A stretch of 30,641 bases of DNA, taken from positions 1 through 30,641 of the forward strand of contig DAQX01000015.1 in assembly GCA_002503055.1 (NCBI GenBank), written 5' to 3'. Positions 1 to 8,733 of the stretch are shown piece by piece. The notes beneath the pieces were generated by a model. It saw only the letters and a list, made by a program, of their open reading frames with translations. It was not told where the DNA came from and ran no database searches. This DNA is from Euryarchaeota archaeon UBA86 (lineage in GTDB: Archaea; Thermoplasmatota; Poseidoniia; Poseidoniales; Thalassarchaeaceae). Made by a program: the position numbers and the translations under genes. How positions within the stretch are numbered: the first letter of the stretch is position 1; every line of letters begins with the position of its first letter.

Positions 1-70
1 GGCCATCCCTGAATGACAAAGTCCGTCATAATGGGTCTGCATTAATACGAGGTGACCACATCGAAGCACC

Positions 71-658
71 ATGGAAGGTTTCGCCGTAATGATGGCCATT
101 CTCATGGGAATCAGCCTATCGGCCGCATCTGGCTTCAGAGTCTTCTTGCCCCCATTCCTTCTTTCAGTCGTAGCCAGATTAGATTTAGTTTGGTTCATGG
201 ATCTAAACCTGACAGGCACTCAATTCGAATTCTTCACCTCGACTCTAGCTATCATTATCCTAGGCATAGCTACCATCGCCGAGTTCGCTGGATACTATGT
301 TACATGGATAGACAGCGCCTTGGACACAATAGCAACTCCTGCTTCGATTCTTGCTGGAATAGCGATGACGGCAATAGTTCTCGAAGGAACCGATCCAATC
401 ATCCAATGGGTCATCGCCGTGATTGCTGGAGGAGGTATCTCTGCTACAATTCAGTCAGCCACTGTGGCAACTAGAGGGCTGAGTTCAACCTTTACTTTTG
501 GATTAGGAAATCCAGCGGTTGCTACAGGTGAGAATGTGGCCAGTGTAGCGCTAACCCTGATTGCAATTCTAATCCCATTCATATCGGCCTTCGTGGTAAT
601 CTTACTCTTGGCACTGTTAGCTAGATTAAACAGGAAGAAGAAAGAAGAAGATCAGTGA
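71..658 (+). CDS. DUF4126 family membrane protein
   Basis: This is a hydrophobic protein of 195 residues with about five membrane segments and a basic/acidic tail (RKKKEEDQ) that probably lies in the cytoplasm. The N-terminal pattern, a small-residue-rich helix followed by GFRVFLPPFLLS, then an EF-family helix (IAEFAGYYVTWIDSALDTI) and a Gly/Ala-rich middle, resembles DUF4126 proteins, whose function is unknown. The ATG at 71 gives the best-formed first helix; an ATG at 89 is an alternative. A TATA-like stretch (cattaatac, about 40-48) lies just upstream. The gene ends tail-to-tail with serS, overlapping it by 7 bp. The family call rests on sequence pattern alone, and no role can be deduced from the neighbours. 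Confidence 0.7.
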   Translation: MEGFAVMMAILMGISLSAASGFRVFLPPFLLSVVARLDLVWFMDLNLTGTQFEFFTSTLAIIILGIATIAEFAGYYVTWIDSALDTIATPASILAGIAMTAIVLEGTDPIIQWVIAVIAGGGISATIQSATVATRGLSSTFTFGLGNPAVATGENVASVALTLIAILIPFISAFVVILLLALLARLNRKKKEEDQ

Positions 659-1932
659 AGAGGTTCTAGGCACTCCTGTCCCCTCATGTATGGTCGAAGT
701 ACTTCGGGAATAGTAACACGGCCATCCTCGGTCTGATTTTGTTCCATGATAGCAACAAGTGCCCGACTGGTTGCTATTGCAGTTGAATTTAGGGTGTGTA
801 CAGCCTCGTTTCCTTCCGAAGTTCTGAACCTCATTCTCAGTCTATTGGCCTGGTAGTCGGTACAGTTGGAACAAGATACGACTTCCTTGTACTGACCAGC
901 ACCCGGAAGCCATGCCTCTAGGTCGTACTTTCTAGCAGCCACAGTGCCCATGTCTCCTGTACAGATATTCACTACCTGGTAGTGTAGCCCCAGACTGTCC
1001 CACATGTCTACAGCGTTGGTAAGCAAATCCTCGTGATGGCCCCAGGAATCATCAGGATGAGAGATGACTATTTGTTCGACCTTTGTGAATTGATGAACTC
1101 TCCATATCCCCCTGTCGGACAAACCATGAGCCCCAACCTCGCGACGGAAGCAGGATGATACTCCGACCAGTTTGATTGGCAACTCGCTTGGCTCGATTAC
1201 CTCATCCATTCTCATAGCGGTAAGTGGGTGCTCACTGGTTGCAATCAGGTAGTATTTGTCGGGTTCAATACCATACATCACAGTCTCAAAATCTGCTAAA
1301 TCGGTAACTCCCTCGTAAGCCTCTCTATTCATCATCAATGGAGGTTGAACGAGTGTGTATCCACGCTGCATCAGGAAGTCAGCACCATACTGCTGCAGCG
1401 CCATCTCAAGTCTAGCCAAGTCCCCTTGCAGGAAGTAGAATCTACTGCCAGAGACTTTTGCACCTCTGGCTTGGTCGACCCAACCATTCATCTCAATCAG
1501 ATCGTTGTGATTCCTAGGCTCAAATCCAAGCTCTTTTTTCTCACCGTGCATACTGTGGAGGGTATTCTTCTGATCGTCTTCCCCGATGGGAACCTCTGCA
1601 TGAAGGATGTTTGGAATACTCATTCGCAGTTCATCCCTCTTGGCTAGATGCTCGTCCGATAGATTGGACAAGTCGTCTATCTTTGCACCTATGTCCGCGA
1701 CTTCTGCTAGAATCTTGTCTGCAGCCACAGAATCACCGGACTTCTTGGCCTCAGCAATTCCTCTCGCTGCCTCGTTTCGGGACTTCCTGAGTTGGTCGAC
1801 TTCGTATCTCGCCTTGCGCCATTCCTCGTCTAGCCGGATGACCTCGTCTATGTTCTCGTAACCGAGGCCACGCCTGTCATGGTCGGCCCTAATGATGTCT
1901 GAATGCTCCCTGAACATGCTGATATCTAGCAT
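652..1932 (-). CDS. serS: Seryl-tRNA synthetase
   Basis: This cytoplasmic class II synthetase charges tRNA-Ser with serine using ATP. Its 426 residues are the usual length. The N-terminal third (about 1-110) is the charged helical arm that grips the long variable arm of tRNA-Ser. The catalytic core carries motif 2 (CFRREVGAHGLSDRG followed by HQFTKVEQ) and motif 3 near the C-terminus (NSTAIATSRALVAIMEQNQ), plus the conserved GDMGTVAARKYDLEAWLPG region. It is the ordinary SerRS, not the zinc-dependent methanogen type. It lies 53 bp downstream of the presenilin-like gene on the same strand and may be co-transcribed with it. Its 3' end overlaps the convergent DUF4126 gene. The ATG at 1932 opens with the canonical SerRS start MLDISMFREH. 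Confidence 0.97.
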   Translation of the reverse strand: MLDISMFREHSDIIRADHDRRGLGYENIDEVIRLDEEWRKARYEVDQLRKSRNEAARGIAEAKKSGDSVAADKILAEVADIGAKIDDLSNLSDEHLAKRDELRMSIPNILHAEVPIGEDDQKNTLHSMHGEKKELGFEPRNHNDLIEMNGWVDQARGAKVSGSRFYFLQGDLARLEMALQQYGADFLMQRGYTLVQPPLMMNREAYEGVTDLADFETVMYGIEPDKYYLIATSEHPLTAMRMDEVIEPSELPIKLVGVSSCFRREVGAHGLSDRGIWRVHQFTKVEQIVISHPDDSWGHHEDLLTNAVDMWDSLGLHYQVVNICTGDMGTVAARKYDLEAWLPGAGQYKEVVSCSNCTDYQANRLRMRFRTSEGNEAVHTLNSTAIATSRALVAIMEQNQTEDGRVTIPEVLRPYMRGQECLEPLH

Positions 1933-1985
1933 AATGACCAGTCTGAGGGGCTAGTCCGTGAGCCTTCAATCAATCGGACGATTAC

Positions 1986-3065
1986 TCACAGGAAAGATAT
2001 GTCCTGCCATAGTGCGGCTGGTCCTAGGAATATGATTCCTGAAATCAAATACCCCAGAATACTACCTCCGTTGAGCAGTGGTAGACCTGCTTGAGCCTGC
2101 CCTCGCGCAACCTGAGTCATCAGAGCAACATATCCGCACAATCCACCGACTAGAGTTCCGAGTCCGACTGCCAATTGTCCGGTGTACATGGAGCCGAAGA
2201 TATATGTCAATTCAGTCCCTCTCTCGGGCAAGAAAGAAACAGCTGAGATAACCAGCATCCCAGGGAAGATGACATCTCCAAGACCCATGAAAAGAGCATC
2301 CCTACCCCCCTTCTTCGGTTTGACATTTGGAGCAGGGTCATCCCAATCCATTTCCGCGAGAGTCTCATCTTGCATCACACTCTCTCCCTCATCGATGAAT
2401 GAGTAACCCCTTTCCTTTGGCGCTACAAGAAGAACTGGTAACTTGTTCTTGATCATGGTATCAGCGAGTTCGAGCATATGCTTACTGCTGTTTACAGCCC
2501 AATGATCGTAAATTGCTGCTGCAATCATGAACGCGATTATCAGAACAGGTACGAAAGAGACTCCAATCAGAGTAATCACACCCGCTCCAACTAGAACTCC
2601 AACCGTGTTTACAACATACCACTCGGGATACTTCACAAGCAATATCATCAGACCCAAACTTCCCGCAAATGTAGAGAATAATGTCAGATTAGCAGACGAT
2701 ATCCCTAGCAGGTAGTATAGTAGTGAGATGTATGGCAATAGAATGTAGAACAAACTCATTCCTAATGCAAAGAGTACAATTCCTTTGATGATGTAGTCTA
2801 GTCCTTTCCGAGCAAGCCAGATGATTACTACAGTGAAAATCAGAATGAACATCATCTCCATGGCCACATAACCGCCTTTGGACGCTCCTTCCTCACCGAA
2901 TGCCCTAGCCTCGGGGATGTCGTAAAGTGGCTGGATACTGAGACCTAGTAGGATTGTGCCGACAAACATCCCGCCCATGCTTACCATGGAGGCCCACTGT
3001 TGCCGCATCACCTCGACGATGCCCTCAGACTCTCCATCCATACCCCCACGAACTTCATGGGCCAT
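1986..3065 (-). CDS. Presenilin/signal peptide peptidase-like intramembrane aspartyl protease
   Basis: This protein of 359 residues has about nine predicted membrane helices. It carries both aspartyl signatures of the A22 family: a YD motif (Asp187 in AAIYDHW) and the GxGD motif (GLGD 261-264, Asp264), separated by a hydrophilic, acidic cytoplasmic loop (about 215-255). The third signature, PAL in presenilins, appears as GLPLL (327-331) followed by NGG, the form seen in archaeal homologues. The family cuts transmembrane helices, for example leftover signal peptides. Substrates here are unknown. The window also encodes a signal peptidase (10849-11709) and a site-2 protease, so a membrane-clearance role is plausible but inferred. 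It is divergent from folC, with a short shared upstream region. Confidence 0.88.
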   Translation of the reverse strand: MAHEVRGGMDGESEGIVEVMRQQWASMVSMGGMFVGTILLGLSIQPLYDIPEARAFGEEGASKGGYVAMEMMFILIFTVVIIWLARKGLDYIIKGIVLFALGMSLFYILLPYISLLYYLLGISSANLTLFSTFAGSLGLMILLVKYPEWYVVNTVGVLVGAGVITLIGVSFVPVLIIAFMIAAAIYDHWAVNSSKHMLELADTMIKNKLPVLLVAPKERGYSFIDEGESVMQDETLAEMDWDDPAPNVKPKKGGRDALFMGLGDVIFPGMLVISAVSFLPERGTELTYIFGSMYTGQLAVGLGTLVGGLCGYVALMTQVARGQAQAGLPLLNGGSILGYLISGIIFLGPAALWQDISFL

Positions 3066-3150
3066 ATCACCTTGACCCGTTCACGCACACCAGCGAAATA
3101 CAGGAGGAATCGGTATCGGCCCACGCGAATGGCTAGATTCACGCATCCCT

Positions 3151-4323
3151 ATGGGGATGAAACTGGGCCTGGAAAACTGCCGGATTCTATTATCCAGATT
3201 AGGCCAACCTCACCTTGACTTCCCTTCAGTTCATGTTGCGGGTAGTAACGGTAAGGGATCACTATGCGTCCAACTGTCTGCTGCTGCTTCAGCAAGTGGT
3301 CTGAAAACGGGGTTATTCACTTCTCCACATCTAGTGACTGTGGAGGAGCGAATCCGAATTGATGGCAGACCGATTGCACCAAAAAAATTCGATAGAGCAC
3401 TTACCAAGGTAATGGAAGCCTCAGAGCTGAATCCCAAATGCAGTCCTACTTATTTCGAGACCACTTTCCTTGCAGCAATGGTGGCATTCAGTGAGGCAGG
3501 AGTGCAAAGAGGAATTATTGAGACTGGGATGGGCGGTAGGCTTGACGCAACTAGGCTGGTGAATGCAGATTTATGCTTCTTGACCACCGTATCGATGGAG
3601 CACAGTGAATATCTTGGCGAAACTCTTCGTGAAATCGCATTTGAGAAAGTCTCAATCCATCGTCCAGGAGTCCCTATGATTGCATTGGAGCATGCGGACT
3701 CCGAAGTCACAGAAGTAATCGAAGAAATCGCAGGTTCCGATCTATCTTGGTGGATTAGTCAGAGTGAAACTCCGTGGAATAACTACGCAGCCATGGTGAA
3801 TGAAGCAGCAACTATTCTCGGATGGTCATCTAACTCCACACAATGTGTCTGGCCAGGTCGCTCTCCGGGATTCGGTAGTGACTGGGTTGAGGGTATTACA
3901 ACGAGAATTAGTGCTGCTCACAATGCAGAGAGCTTGGCAGCCGACCTTTCCCAGGTCGAAAGGCCGTGTGTAATCCTACTAGGAATGACTGCAAAGAAAG
4001 ATCTCAAAGAGACCCTCGCATCGCTTGTTAGTCAATTCCAATCAAACTCTCTATTATGTGGATTGGTACTAACTCAACCAATTTCAGGACGTAATCCGGC
4101 GGTGCAGATTGAAAGCCTGAACAAGACACTGAAAGATTTGAACATCAAACCAGATTCTGCACATGAGAATCCATTGGAGGCTTTCAGAATCGCTTCCGAA
4201 ATGGCAGTTGAAGGCAACTACGATCTCATTGTTCTGGGCAGCGTGTATTTAGTCGGGGATTTGTTTGGACATATGGCTGAAAGTAACGATTGGGATCTAT
4301 GGGAATCTCTGTCTTCTCACTAA
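3151..4323 (+). CDS. folC: Folylpolyglutamate synthase / dihydrofolate synthase-like Mur ligase
   Basis: FolC-type ligases join glutamate to folates (or dihydropteroate) using ATP. The P-loop HVAGSNGKGS is followed by the TGLFTSPHLVTVEERI segment typical of FolC, by TGMGGRLDATR (residues about 120-131), and by a C-terminal LGMTAKKD motif matching the FolC amino-acid-binding domain. Length from the first ATG is 390 residues, slightly short. The frame stays open upstream to 3076, and bases 3121-3150 encode PREWLDSRIP, which continues naturally into MGMKLGLEN as in full-length FolC proteins. A good Shine-Dalgarno (AGGAGG, 3102-3107) stands 7 nt before an in-frame ATC at 3115. The real start is therefore probably upstream and non-ATG. 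The gene is followed at once by a small membrane protein and dCMP deaminase. Confidence 0.88.
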   Translation: MGMKLGLENCRILLSRLGQPHLDFPSVHVAGSNGKGSLCVQLSAAASASGLKTGLFTSPHLVTVEERIRIDGRPIAPKKFDRALTKVMEASELNPKCSPTYFETTFLAAMVAFSEAGVQRGIIETGMGGRLDATRLVNADLCFLTTVSMEHSEYLGETLREIAFEKVSIHRPGVPMIALEHADSEVTEVIEEIAGSDLSWWISQSETPWNNYAAMVNEAATILGWSSNSTQCVWPGRSPGFGSDWVEGITTRISAAHNAESLAADLSQVERPCVILLGMTAKKDLKETLASLVSQFQSNSLLCGLVLTQPISGRNPAVQIESLNKTLKDLNIKPDSAHENPLEAFRIASEMAVEGNYDLIVLGSVYLVGDLFGHMAESNDWDLWESLSSH

Positions 4324-4362
4324 GAACCCAAGTATGATGACTTGCGGTGGTTCTCTCATAGT

Positions 4363-4686
4363 ATGACCGAGAAGTCCGACGATAAGGTCGAAGTGAAAGT
4401 CGTCGTTGAGTCCAAGGACTCAGCATCGAAAGTTATACTCGCTGGGTTGACAGTTGTTCTTCTGGGTATTCTGCTACTTCTAGCATCAGGTGGCGGAGTA
4501 GACAGTATACTACCCAAATCGACTGTTTCTGATGGGAACTGTGGAGACGGAATAGACAACGACAAGGGAGGACAAGCAGATGAGGACGACCCTGATTGCT
4601 ATGCCAATCCTTCAGTCTGGGAGGGTTATGATCCCAGCAGAACCGAGGCGAACCGAGATAACGACCCTCCCGGTGGGAGACCATGA
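4363..4686 (+). CDS. Small anchored protein with Cys/Asp-rich outer domain
   Basis: This protein of 107 residues is of unknown function. It has an acidic/basic N-terminus (MTEKSDDKVEVKVVVESKD), one membrane segment (about 24-43, VILAGLTVVLLGILLLLASG) and a short outer domain with the pattern CGDGIDND ... DEDDPDC. That pattern recurs in secreted proteins as a disulfide-closed, probably calcium-binding loop. The tail is polar and Pro/Gly-rich. I chose the ATG at 4363; a TTG at 4342 would add seven unlikely residues. It sits between folC (39 bp gap) and dCMP deaminase (10 bp gap) in the same direction, so it is probably in one transcript, but neither neighbour explains it. The composition is typical of surface proteins in marine Thermoplasmatota. 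Confidence 0.7.
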   Translation: MTEKSDDKVEVKVVVESKDSASKVILAGLTVVLLGILLLLASGGGVDSILPKSTVSDGNCGDGIDNDKGGQADEDDPDCYANPSVWEGYDPSRTEANRDNDPPGGRP

Positions 4687-4696
4687 GGTGTGAACC

Positions 4697-5134
4697 ATGA
4701 GCGAGAAGTGGGACAAGAGATTTCTCGACCTAGCGACTCATATTTCCTCTTGGAGCAAGGATCCGTCTACTAAGGTCGGATGCGTAGTGGTGGGCGAAGA
4801 CAGAGAGATCCGTTCTACTGGATTCAATGGTTTCCCACGTGGCATTAAGGATGATGAGGAGAGACTAGCAGACCGAGAGCAGAAATATCCTCTAATCTGT
4901 CATGCAGAGGAGAATGCGATTATGCATGCGGCAAGAACAGGAATCTCCCTCAAGGGAAATACAGCATATGTGACATGGCCACCATGCTCCAGATGCACAA
5001 GGTCTCTAATCCAAGCTGGTGTGTCAGAGGTAGTCTATCCTGCCGATATCAATATTCCAGACAGATGGCAGGATGATTTCGCAACTGCATCAGCCATGAT
5101 GGAAGAGGCCGGAGTCAAGGTCAGAAAGGCTTAG
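4697..5134 (+). CDS. dCMP deaminase family protein
   Basis: This zinc-dependent deaminase probably converts dCMP to dUMP, supplying dTMP synthesis. The 145-residue protein has the full cytidine-deaminase signature: HAEENAI (His69, catalytic Glu71) and PPCSRC (Cys97, Cys100), which bind zinc. The upstream segment SKDPSTKVGCVVV and TGFNGFPRGIKDDEERL matches dCMP deaminases and ComE-type proteins rather than tRNA or guanine deaminases. It follows the small membrane-protein gene after 10 bp. Its last four bases overlap the convergent P-loop kinase gene. dCMP itself as the substrate is inferred from the family, because the allosteric residues cannot be judged by eye. Confidence 0.9.
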   Translation: MSEKWDKRFLDLATHISSWSKDPSTKVGCVVVGEDREIRSTGFNGFPRGIKDDEERLADREQKYPLICHAEENAIMHAARTGISLKGNTAYVTWPPCSRCTRSLIQAGVSEVVYPADINIPDRWQDDFATASAMMEEAGVKVRKA

Positions 5135-5673
5135 GAAATTCTTTTCAGTATCTCTTCCAAGTTTGAGTACAGATCTCCGATTGAACCATCGTTAACCAAA
5201 ACCAGATCTGCCATTTCAGCTGTTGCGTTCAGAGCTTGACCCGACTCATCCTTGGCCACGGCTTCTTTCTCTTCATTTGCAAAGAAAGTCTGCTTGTCCG
5301 AAATATCTCCAGTTCTAGCACGAGACTTGGCTCTCTGCCAGCGCGCCTCCATACCTGCTCGCACTTCGATTAGAACGAAATCTTCACGCTCTCGCAAGGC
5401 TTCTACTTCACCCGGAGTTCGAATTGAATCAATTACCGCATCCTTTCCATCTAGTCTCTCAAGTAACATTTCAGCCAGAATTCCTGGACCTCCGGTTCTA
5501 CGCAACTCATTTCCACCTTCGATTAGATTCTCCCTTGATTCTTCAATTCCGTTTTCTTTTAGATAAACACGAATAGAGTCAGAACACGATTCACTTGCAA
5601 ATCCCATGGAAACAAGCCAATCAACAACTGTGGATTTTCCAGAGGCGTAACGACCAGTCAGCCCAATCAGCAC
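5131..5673 (-). CDS. Small P-loop nucleotide kinase (dephospho-CoA kinase-like, UPF0200-like)
   Basis: This is a P-loop NTPase of 180 residues. The N-terminus MLIGLTGRYASGKST contains a perfect Walker A (Gly7-Ser14). It is followed by DSIRVYLKENGIEESRENL and ELRRTGGPGILAEMLLE, the layout of archaeal UPF0200 and dephospho-CoA-kinase-like proteins, then VIDSIRTPGEVEALRE and a lid-like basic stretch (RWQRAKSRARTGD). The substrate is not certain: a nucleotide, a nucleoside or dephospho-CoA are all possible. The start is GTG at 5673, giving the standard family N-terminus. It is the last gene of a minus-strand run after the Lhr helicase (36 bp gap). It meets the dCMP deaminase tail-to-tail with a 4 bp overlap. 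Confidence 0.72.
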   Translation of the reverse strand: MLIGLTGRYASGKSTVVDWLVSMGFASESCSDSIRVYLKENGIEESRENLIEGGNELRRTGGPGILAEMLLERLDGKDAVIDSIRTPGEVEALREREDFVLIEVRAGMEARWQRAKSRARTGDISDKQTFFANEEKEAVAKDESGQALNATAEMADLVLVNDGSIGDLYSNLEEILKRIS

Positions 5674-5709
5674 AGTATTACGATGTGAACACCGTGCATA
5701 GCGATTTCG

Positions 5710-8691
5710 TCAAGACCAGTACCTTCGAGTACGCGCATATTTCAACTCAGCATTGTGAATAGATCTGAGCAATCTAATCCTCTCGCCCTTCACATGTCCA
5801 CGCATTATTCTGGTAGCAGTCTCCTCTGCTATCCCACGACCCATCAGACAAATCACTGCCTCAATCCCATGGTTTCGCACCAACTCTGCGTTCTTCTCCA
5901 TCTTACCTCGAATGGTAGAATCTCTGCTGGAAACCCAATCGGCCAACATGTTCTCCATCCTCTCTGGGGCGCAAGCAAGCATCCTTCCATCGCAAGAAGA
6001 ACATTCTCCGATTCTCTCTTCCATCCTGCCCACTCGACCTCGTCGTTTACTCTGACAGTTGAGGCAAATTAGAACCGCCCTCTCATTGACTAGACGAATC
6101 TCTAGCCTCTCTCTCAGTTCCTTGTCAGACCAAGATGGAAGTAACAGGTCACGTTCACCTTTGGGACTCATTCCGAGTGGCCCGATTGTCGTATGGGAGA
6201 TTTCTATGGCGCCATTCTGAATCTCTCTCATCACATCCACGGTGGAGTCTATGTCCATTCTCTCGTGAAACAGTTTTTCGAGAGACTCCTCAATTACAGG
6301 AGTCCCTCGATACCTATCCATCAATCCCTCCAGATTGACCTTCCTTGGATCTACACCTTTTGCCAGCACTCCCATTCTACGGGCAACTTGTACCACCCTC
6401 CACCTGACAGCAAGCCCGTTCGGAATGGTCATCCTTAGAATTGAGGGAATAGCATCCGGCGGAGTATCTTGTAACCACTCGACAACATTTCCCGCAGTCA
6501 TCCCAGGGACTTGGAATGATATTCTGTACGGGTCAACTAGGGCCCTGCCCATCTTTCCTTGCAGCATCGAGCCCATAGCCTGAATGAAATGAGCCAGAGT
6601 CTCGTTTATTTTGGAGCCACGACAGGTGTTTAGTACGATTGTCCCATCCCTATTCTCCACAGTCATTGTCTTGTCATCAGGAAGCACACCTGTCGCATCG
6701 AGATGTTCTGCAACGCTTGTGACAATAGTCTCGGCAGCAATCTCAGATAGAGGGTAGGACGAGAACAACTCACAACTATCATCTTCGGGTAATGCTCCAA
6801 TTTCAATTGCAGCGCTTCTACGCATCCGACCGACCTCTTCGGCAACTTCCCTAGGAACAGGGGGCAACTCTCCTGCCCAAATTGGTGCTTCACCGCTTTC
6901 CTTTACCGGGGCGACAAGCAACTCCTCCTGCTCAGGGTCTGCATCGATAATCTCCCAAGTTCGTCCTGCCATGACGAATCTACGCGTCCTACCCAAAGAC
7001 TCACCACTACCATCTCCCAAAGAAAGTACGAATGCCTCGTCTACTGAGCCCAAGACTCTGCGAGTTACTGCGTCTCTGACTCTGTATGACATTTCATCAG
7101 GAATCATCGAGTAATGGTCACCACGAGTCTTTCCAAGTCTACCGGCGGGAGAAAACCATCCTCCCTTGAGTGAGTCTGGTAGGACCTGCAAAAACTGCCG
7201 TCGCCATTTTTCCTTATCAGAATCAGAAATCTCATCTTCCCAAGATGGGCGCTCTTCAGGAACATCTCCGTTGCTTCGCGAAGCGAGCTCCGTCCACAGT
7301 TTAGTTGACCAAGTCGTGACATCTGAATCTGCAGGATTCTCAATTAATCTTAGCAACCAGCGATCATCGAGCACTCTGAGGACTGCTAGAGTTGACTCAT
7401 GAGACCATTCTCTAAGAATCGAACATCTCTGCAGAATCTCTGTAGCCATTGTAAGAGGTACTACACCCCTTTCTATTGACATCTGTAGAAGTTGGTTAGC
7501 GACCACGATTCCGGGATTTATTCTCCACTCAACTCCCTCAATCTCACCTTCCATCGCCCTGCGGGCTATGACTCCTGCCTCTGCGATGCCATCAGTATCC
7601 CAAGCCAGAACCCGGCCTCGCCCGGTTCCACCCATGTGATGCTCCGCTCTACCCAATCGTTGCAGCATCCGATCTACTGCCCTCGGACTCTGTATCTGGT
7701 GCACTCTACGAATCGTTCCAATGTCAATTCCCAATTCAAGGCTACTTGTGCAGATTAGAGCATGTAACTCGCCTGCACGCAGAGCATTCTCCATTTCTCT
7801 CCTAGTTTCAGCTGCTAGGCTGCCATGATGCACCCCGATTGTTAGTTCGGGTGAAAGATGAGATAGCCTTTGTGAGACAGTTTCAGCCGCACTCCTTGAG
7901 TTCACGAAAACAAGAGATGGATAGTCCTCAAGTAGAGTCAGAGACAAAGATCTGAATGCGGCGACAGAGCTTGGAGAAATGGACCACTCCACAGACATAA
8001 CTTCGTCCTCGGGCATGATTCTCTCCCTATGCACCTCGACCATAGTAGTCCGAGGGGCAGGGCCATGTACAGGTCTAGCATCGGAATGCATCCATCTCGC
8101 CATCTCTCTTGGATTACCAACGGTAGCTGACAAACCCACTCGTTGAATTGACTCACTGCAGTATTCTTCGATCCTTGCGATACCTACCAGCAATTGTGAG
8201 CCGCGCTCGGATGCGGCTAAATCGTGAACCTCATCGATTACTATGGCGCGTACTCCTGCGAGATGCTGTCTTAGACGACTCCCTAGAAGCATAATCTGCA
8301 AAGTCTCAGGAGTGGTTACTAAGAGATTAGGAGGAGATCGGGATTGACGTGTTCTCTCACTCTGCGGCGTATCTCCGTGACGTAGTCCAACAGTCAATCC
8401 TAGAGGCTCAAGCATAATCCCCAGTCTTCTGTCAATATCACGATTAAGGGCCCTGAGTGGAGTTACATACAGGATTGACAAACCCTTCCATTCCTCGGAA
8501 AGTGCTCTAGATACCAACGGCAACACCGCAGCTTCGGTTTTTCCACTTCCTGTGGGAGCTAGCAACAGCCGATGCCCTCCGCCTAATAGTCCAGGCATTG
8601 ATTCCTGCTGAATCGGTGTCAATTCCCATCCTAGTTCTTGGATTAAATCAGAGACTAGAGGGTGAAAATCACCGCCTGATTGTCCCGACAT
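5710..8691 (-). CDS. lhr: Lhr-family superfamily 2 ATP-dependent helicase
   Basis: This is a 993-residue large helicase-related protein acting on DNA, probably in repair or replication restart. Helicase motifs run in order: Q-like LTPIQQ (25-30), Walker A APTGSGKT (45-52), LYVTPLRAL, DEVH box (153-156), SATVG (188-192), VFVNSRSAAE, TSSLELGIDIG and motif VI QRLGRAEH, where most relatives have RAGH. A winged-helix and Lhr-specific region follows. Near the C-terminus is a zinc ribbon (Cys876, Cys879, Cys897, Cys900), a position where SF2 repair helicases often carry one. It lies 42 bp downstream of the PI-PLC-like gene and 36 bp upstream of the kinase gene on the same strand. The ATG at 8691 gives MSGQSGGDFHPLV directly before the helicase core. 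Confidence 0.92.
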   Translation of the reverse strand: MSGQSGGDFHPLVSDLIQELGWELTPIQQESMPGLLGGGHRLLLAPTGSGKTEAAVLPLVSRALSEEWKGLSILYVTPLRALNRDIDRRLGIMLEPLGLTVGLRHGDTPQSERTRQSRSPPNLLVTTPETLQIMLLGSRLRQHLAGVRAIVIDEVHDLAASERGSQLLVGIARIEEYCSESIQRVGLSATVGNPREMARWMHSDARPVHGPAPRTTMVEVHRERIMPEDEVMSVEWSISPSSVAAFRSLSLTLLEDYPSLVFVNSRSAAETVSQRLSHLSPELTIGVHHGSLAAETRREMENALRAGELHALICTSSLELGIDIGTIRRVHQIQSPRAVDRMLQRLGRAEHHMGGTGRGRVLAWDTDGIAEAGVIARRAMEGEIEGVEWRINPGIVVANQLLQMSIERGVVPLTMATEILQRCSILREWSHESTLAVLRVLDDRWLLRLIENPADSDVTTWSTKLWTELASRSNGDVPEERPSWEDEISDSDKEKWRRQFLQVLPDSLKGGWFSPAGRLGKTRGDHYSMIPDEMSYRVRDAVTRRVLGSVDEAFVLSLGDGSGESLGRTRRFVMAGRTWEIIDADPEQEELLVAPVKESGEAPIWAGELPPVPREVAEEVGRMRRSAAIEIGALPEDDSCELFSSYPLSEIAAETIVTSVAEHLDATGVLPDDKTMTVENRDGTIVLNTCRGSKINETLAHFIQAMGSMLQGKMGRALVDPYRISFQVPGMTAGNVVEWLQDTPPDAIPSILRMTIPNGLAVRWRVVQVARRMGVLAKGVDPRKVNLEGLMDRYRGTPVIEESLEKLFHERMDIDSTVDVMREIQNGAIEISHTTIGPLGMSPKGERDLLLPSWSDKELRERLEIRLVNERAVLICLNCQSKRRGRVGRMEERIGECSSCDGRMLACAPERMENMLADWVSSRDSTIRGKMEKNAELVRNHGIEAVICLMGRGIAEETATRIMRGHVKGERIRLLRSIHNAELKYARTRRYWS

Positions 8692-8733
8692 GACTCATCG
8701 CCTCATTGCACAGTCGAAAACCCTCGCACCTAA

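Noticed and set aside
52..474. Open frame on the plus strand overlapping the DUF4126 gene
   Set aside because: Composition is Ser/His/Arg-rich with no hydrophobic or family pattern; it is the out-of-frame shadow of the membrane protein gene.
5131..5673. Naming the P-loop kinase coaE
   Set aside because: The overall pattern fits the UPF0200-like group whose substrate is unsettled; a firm enzyme name would go beyond the sequence.
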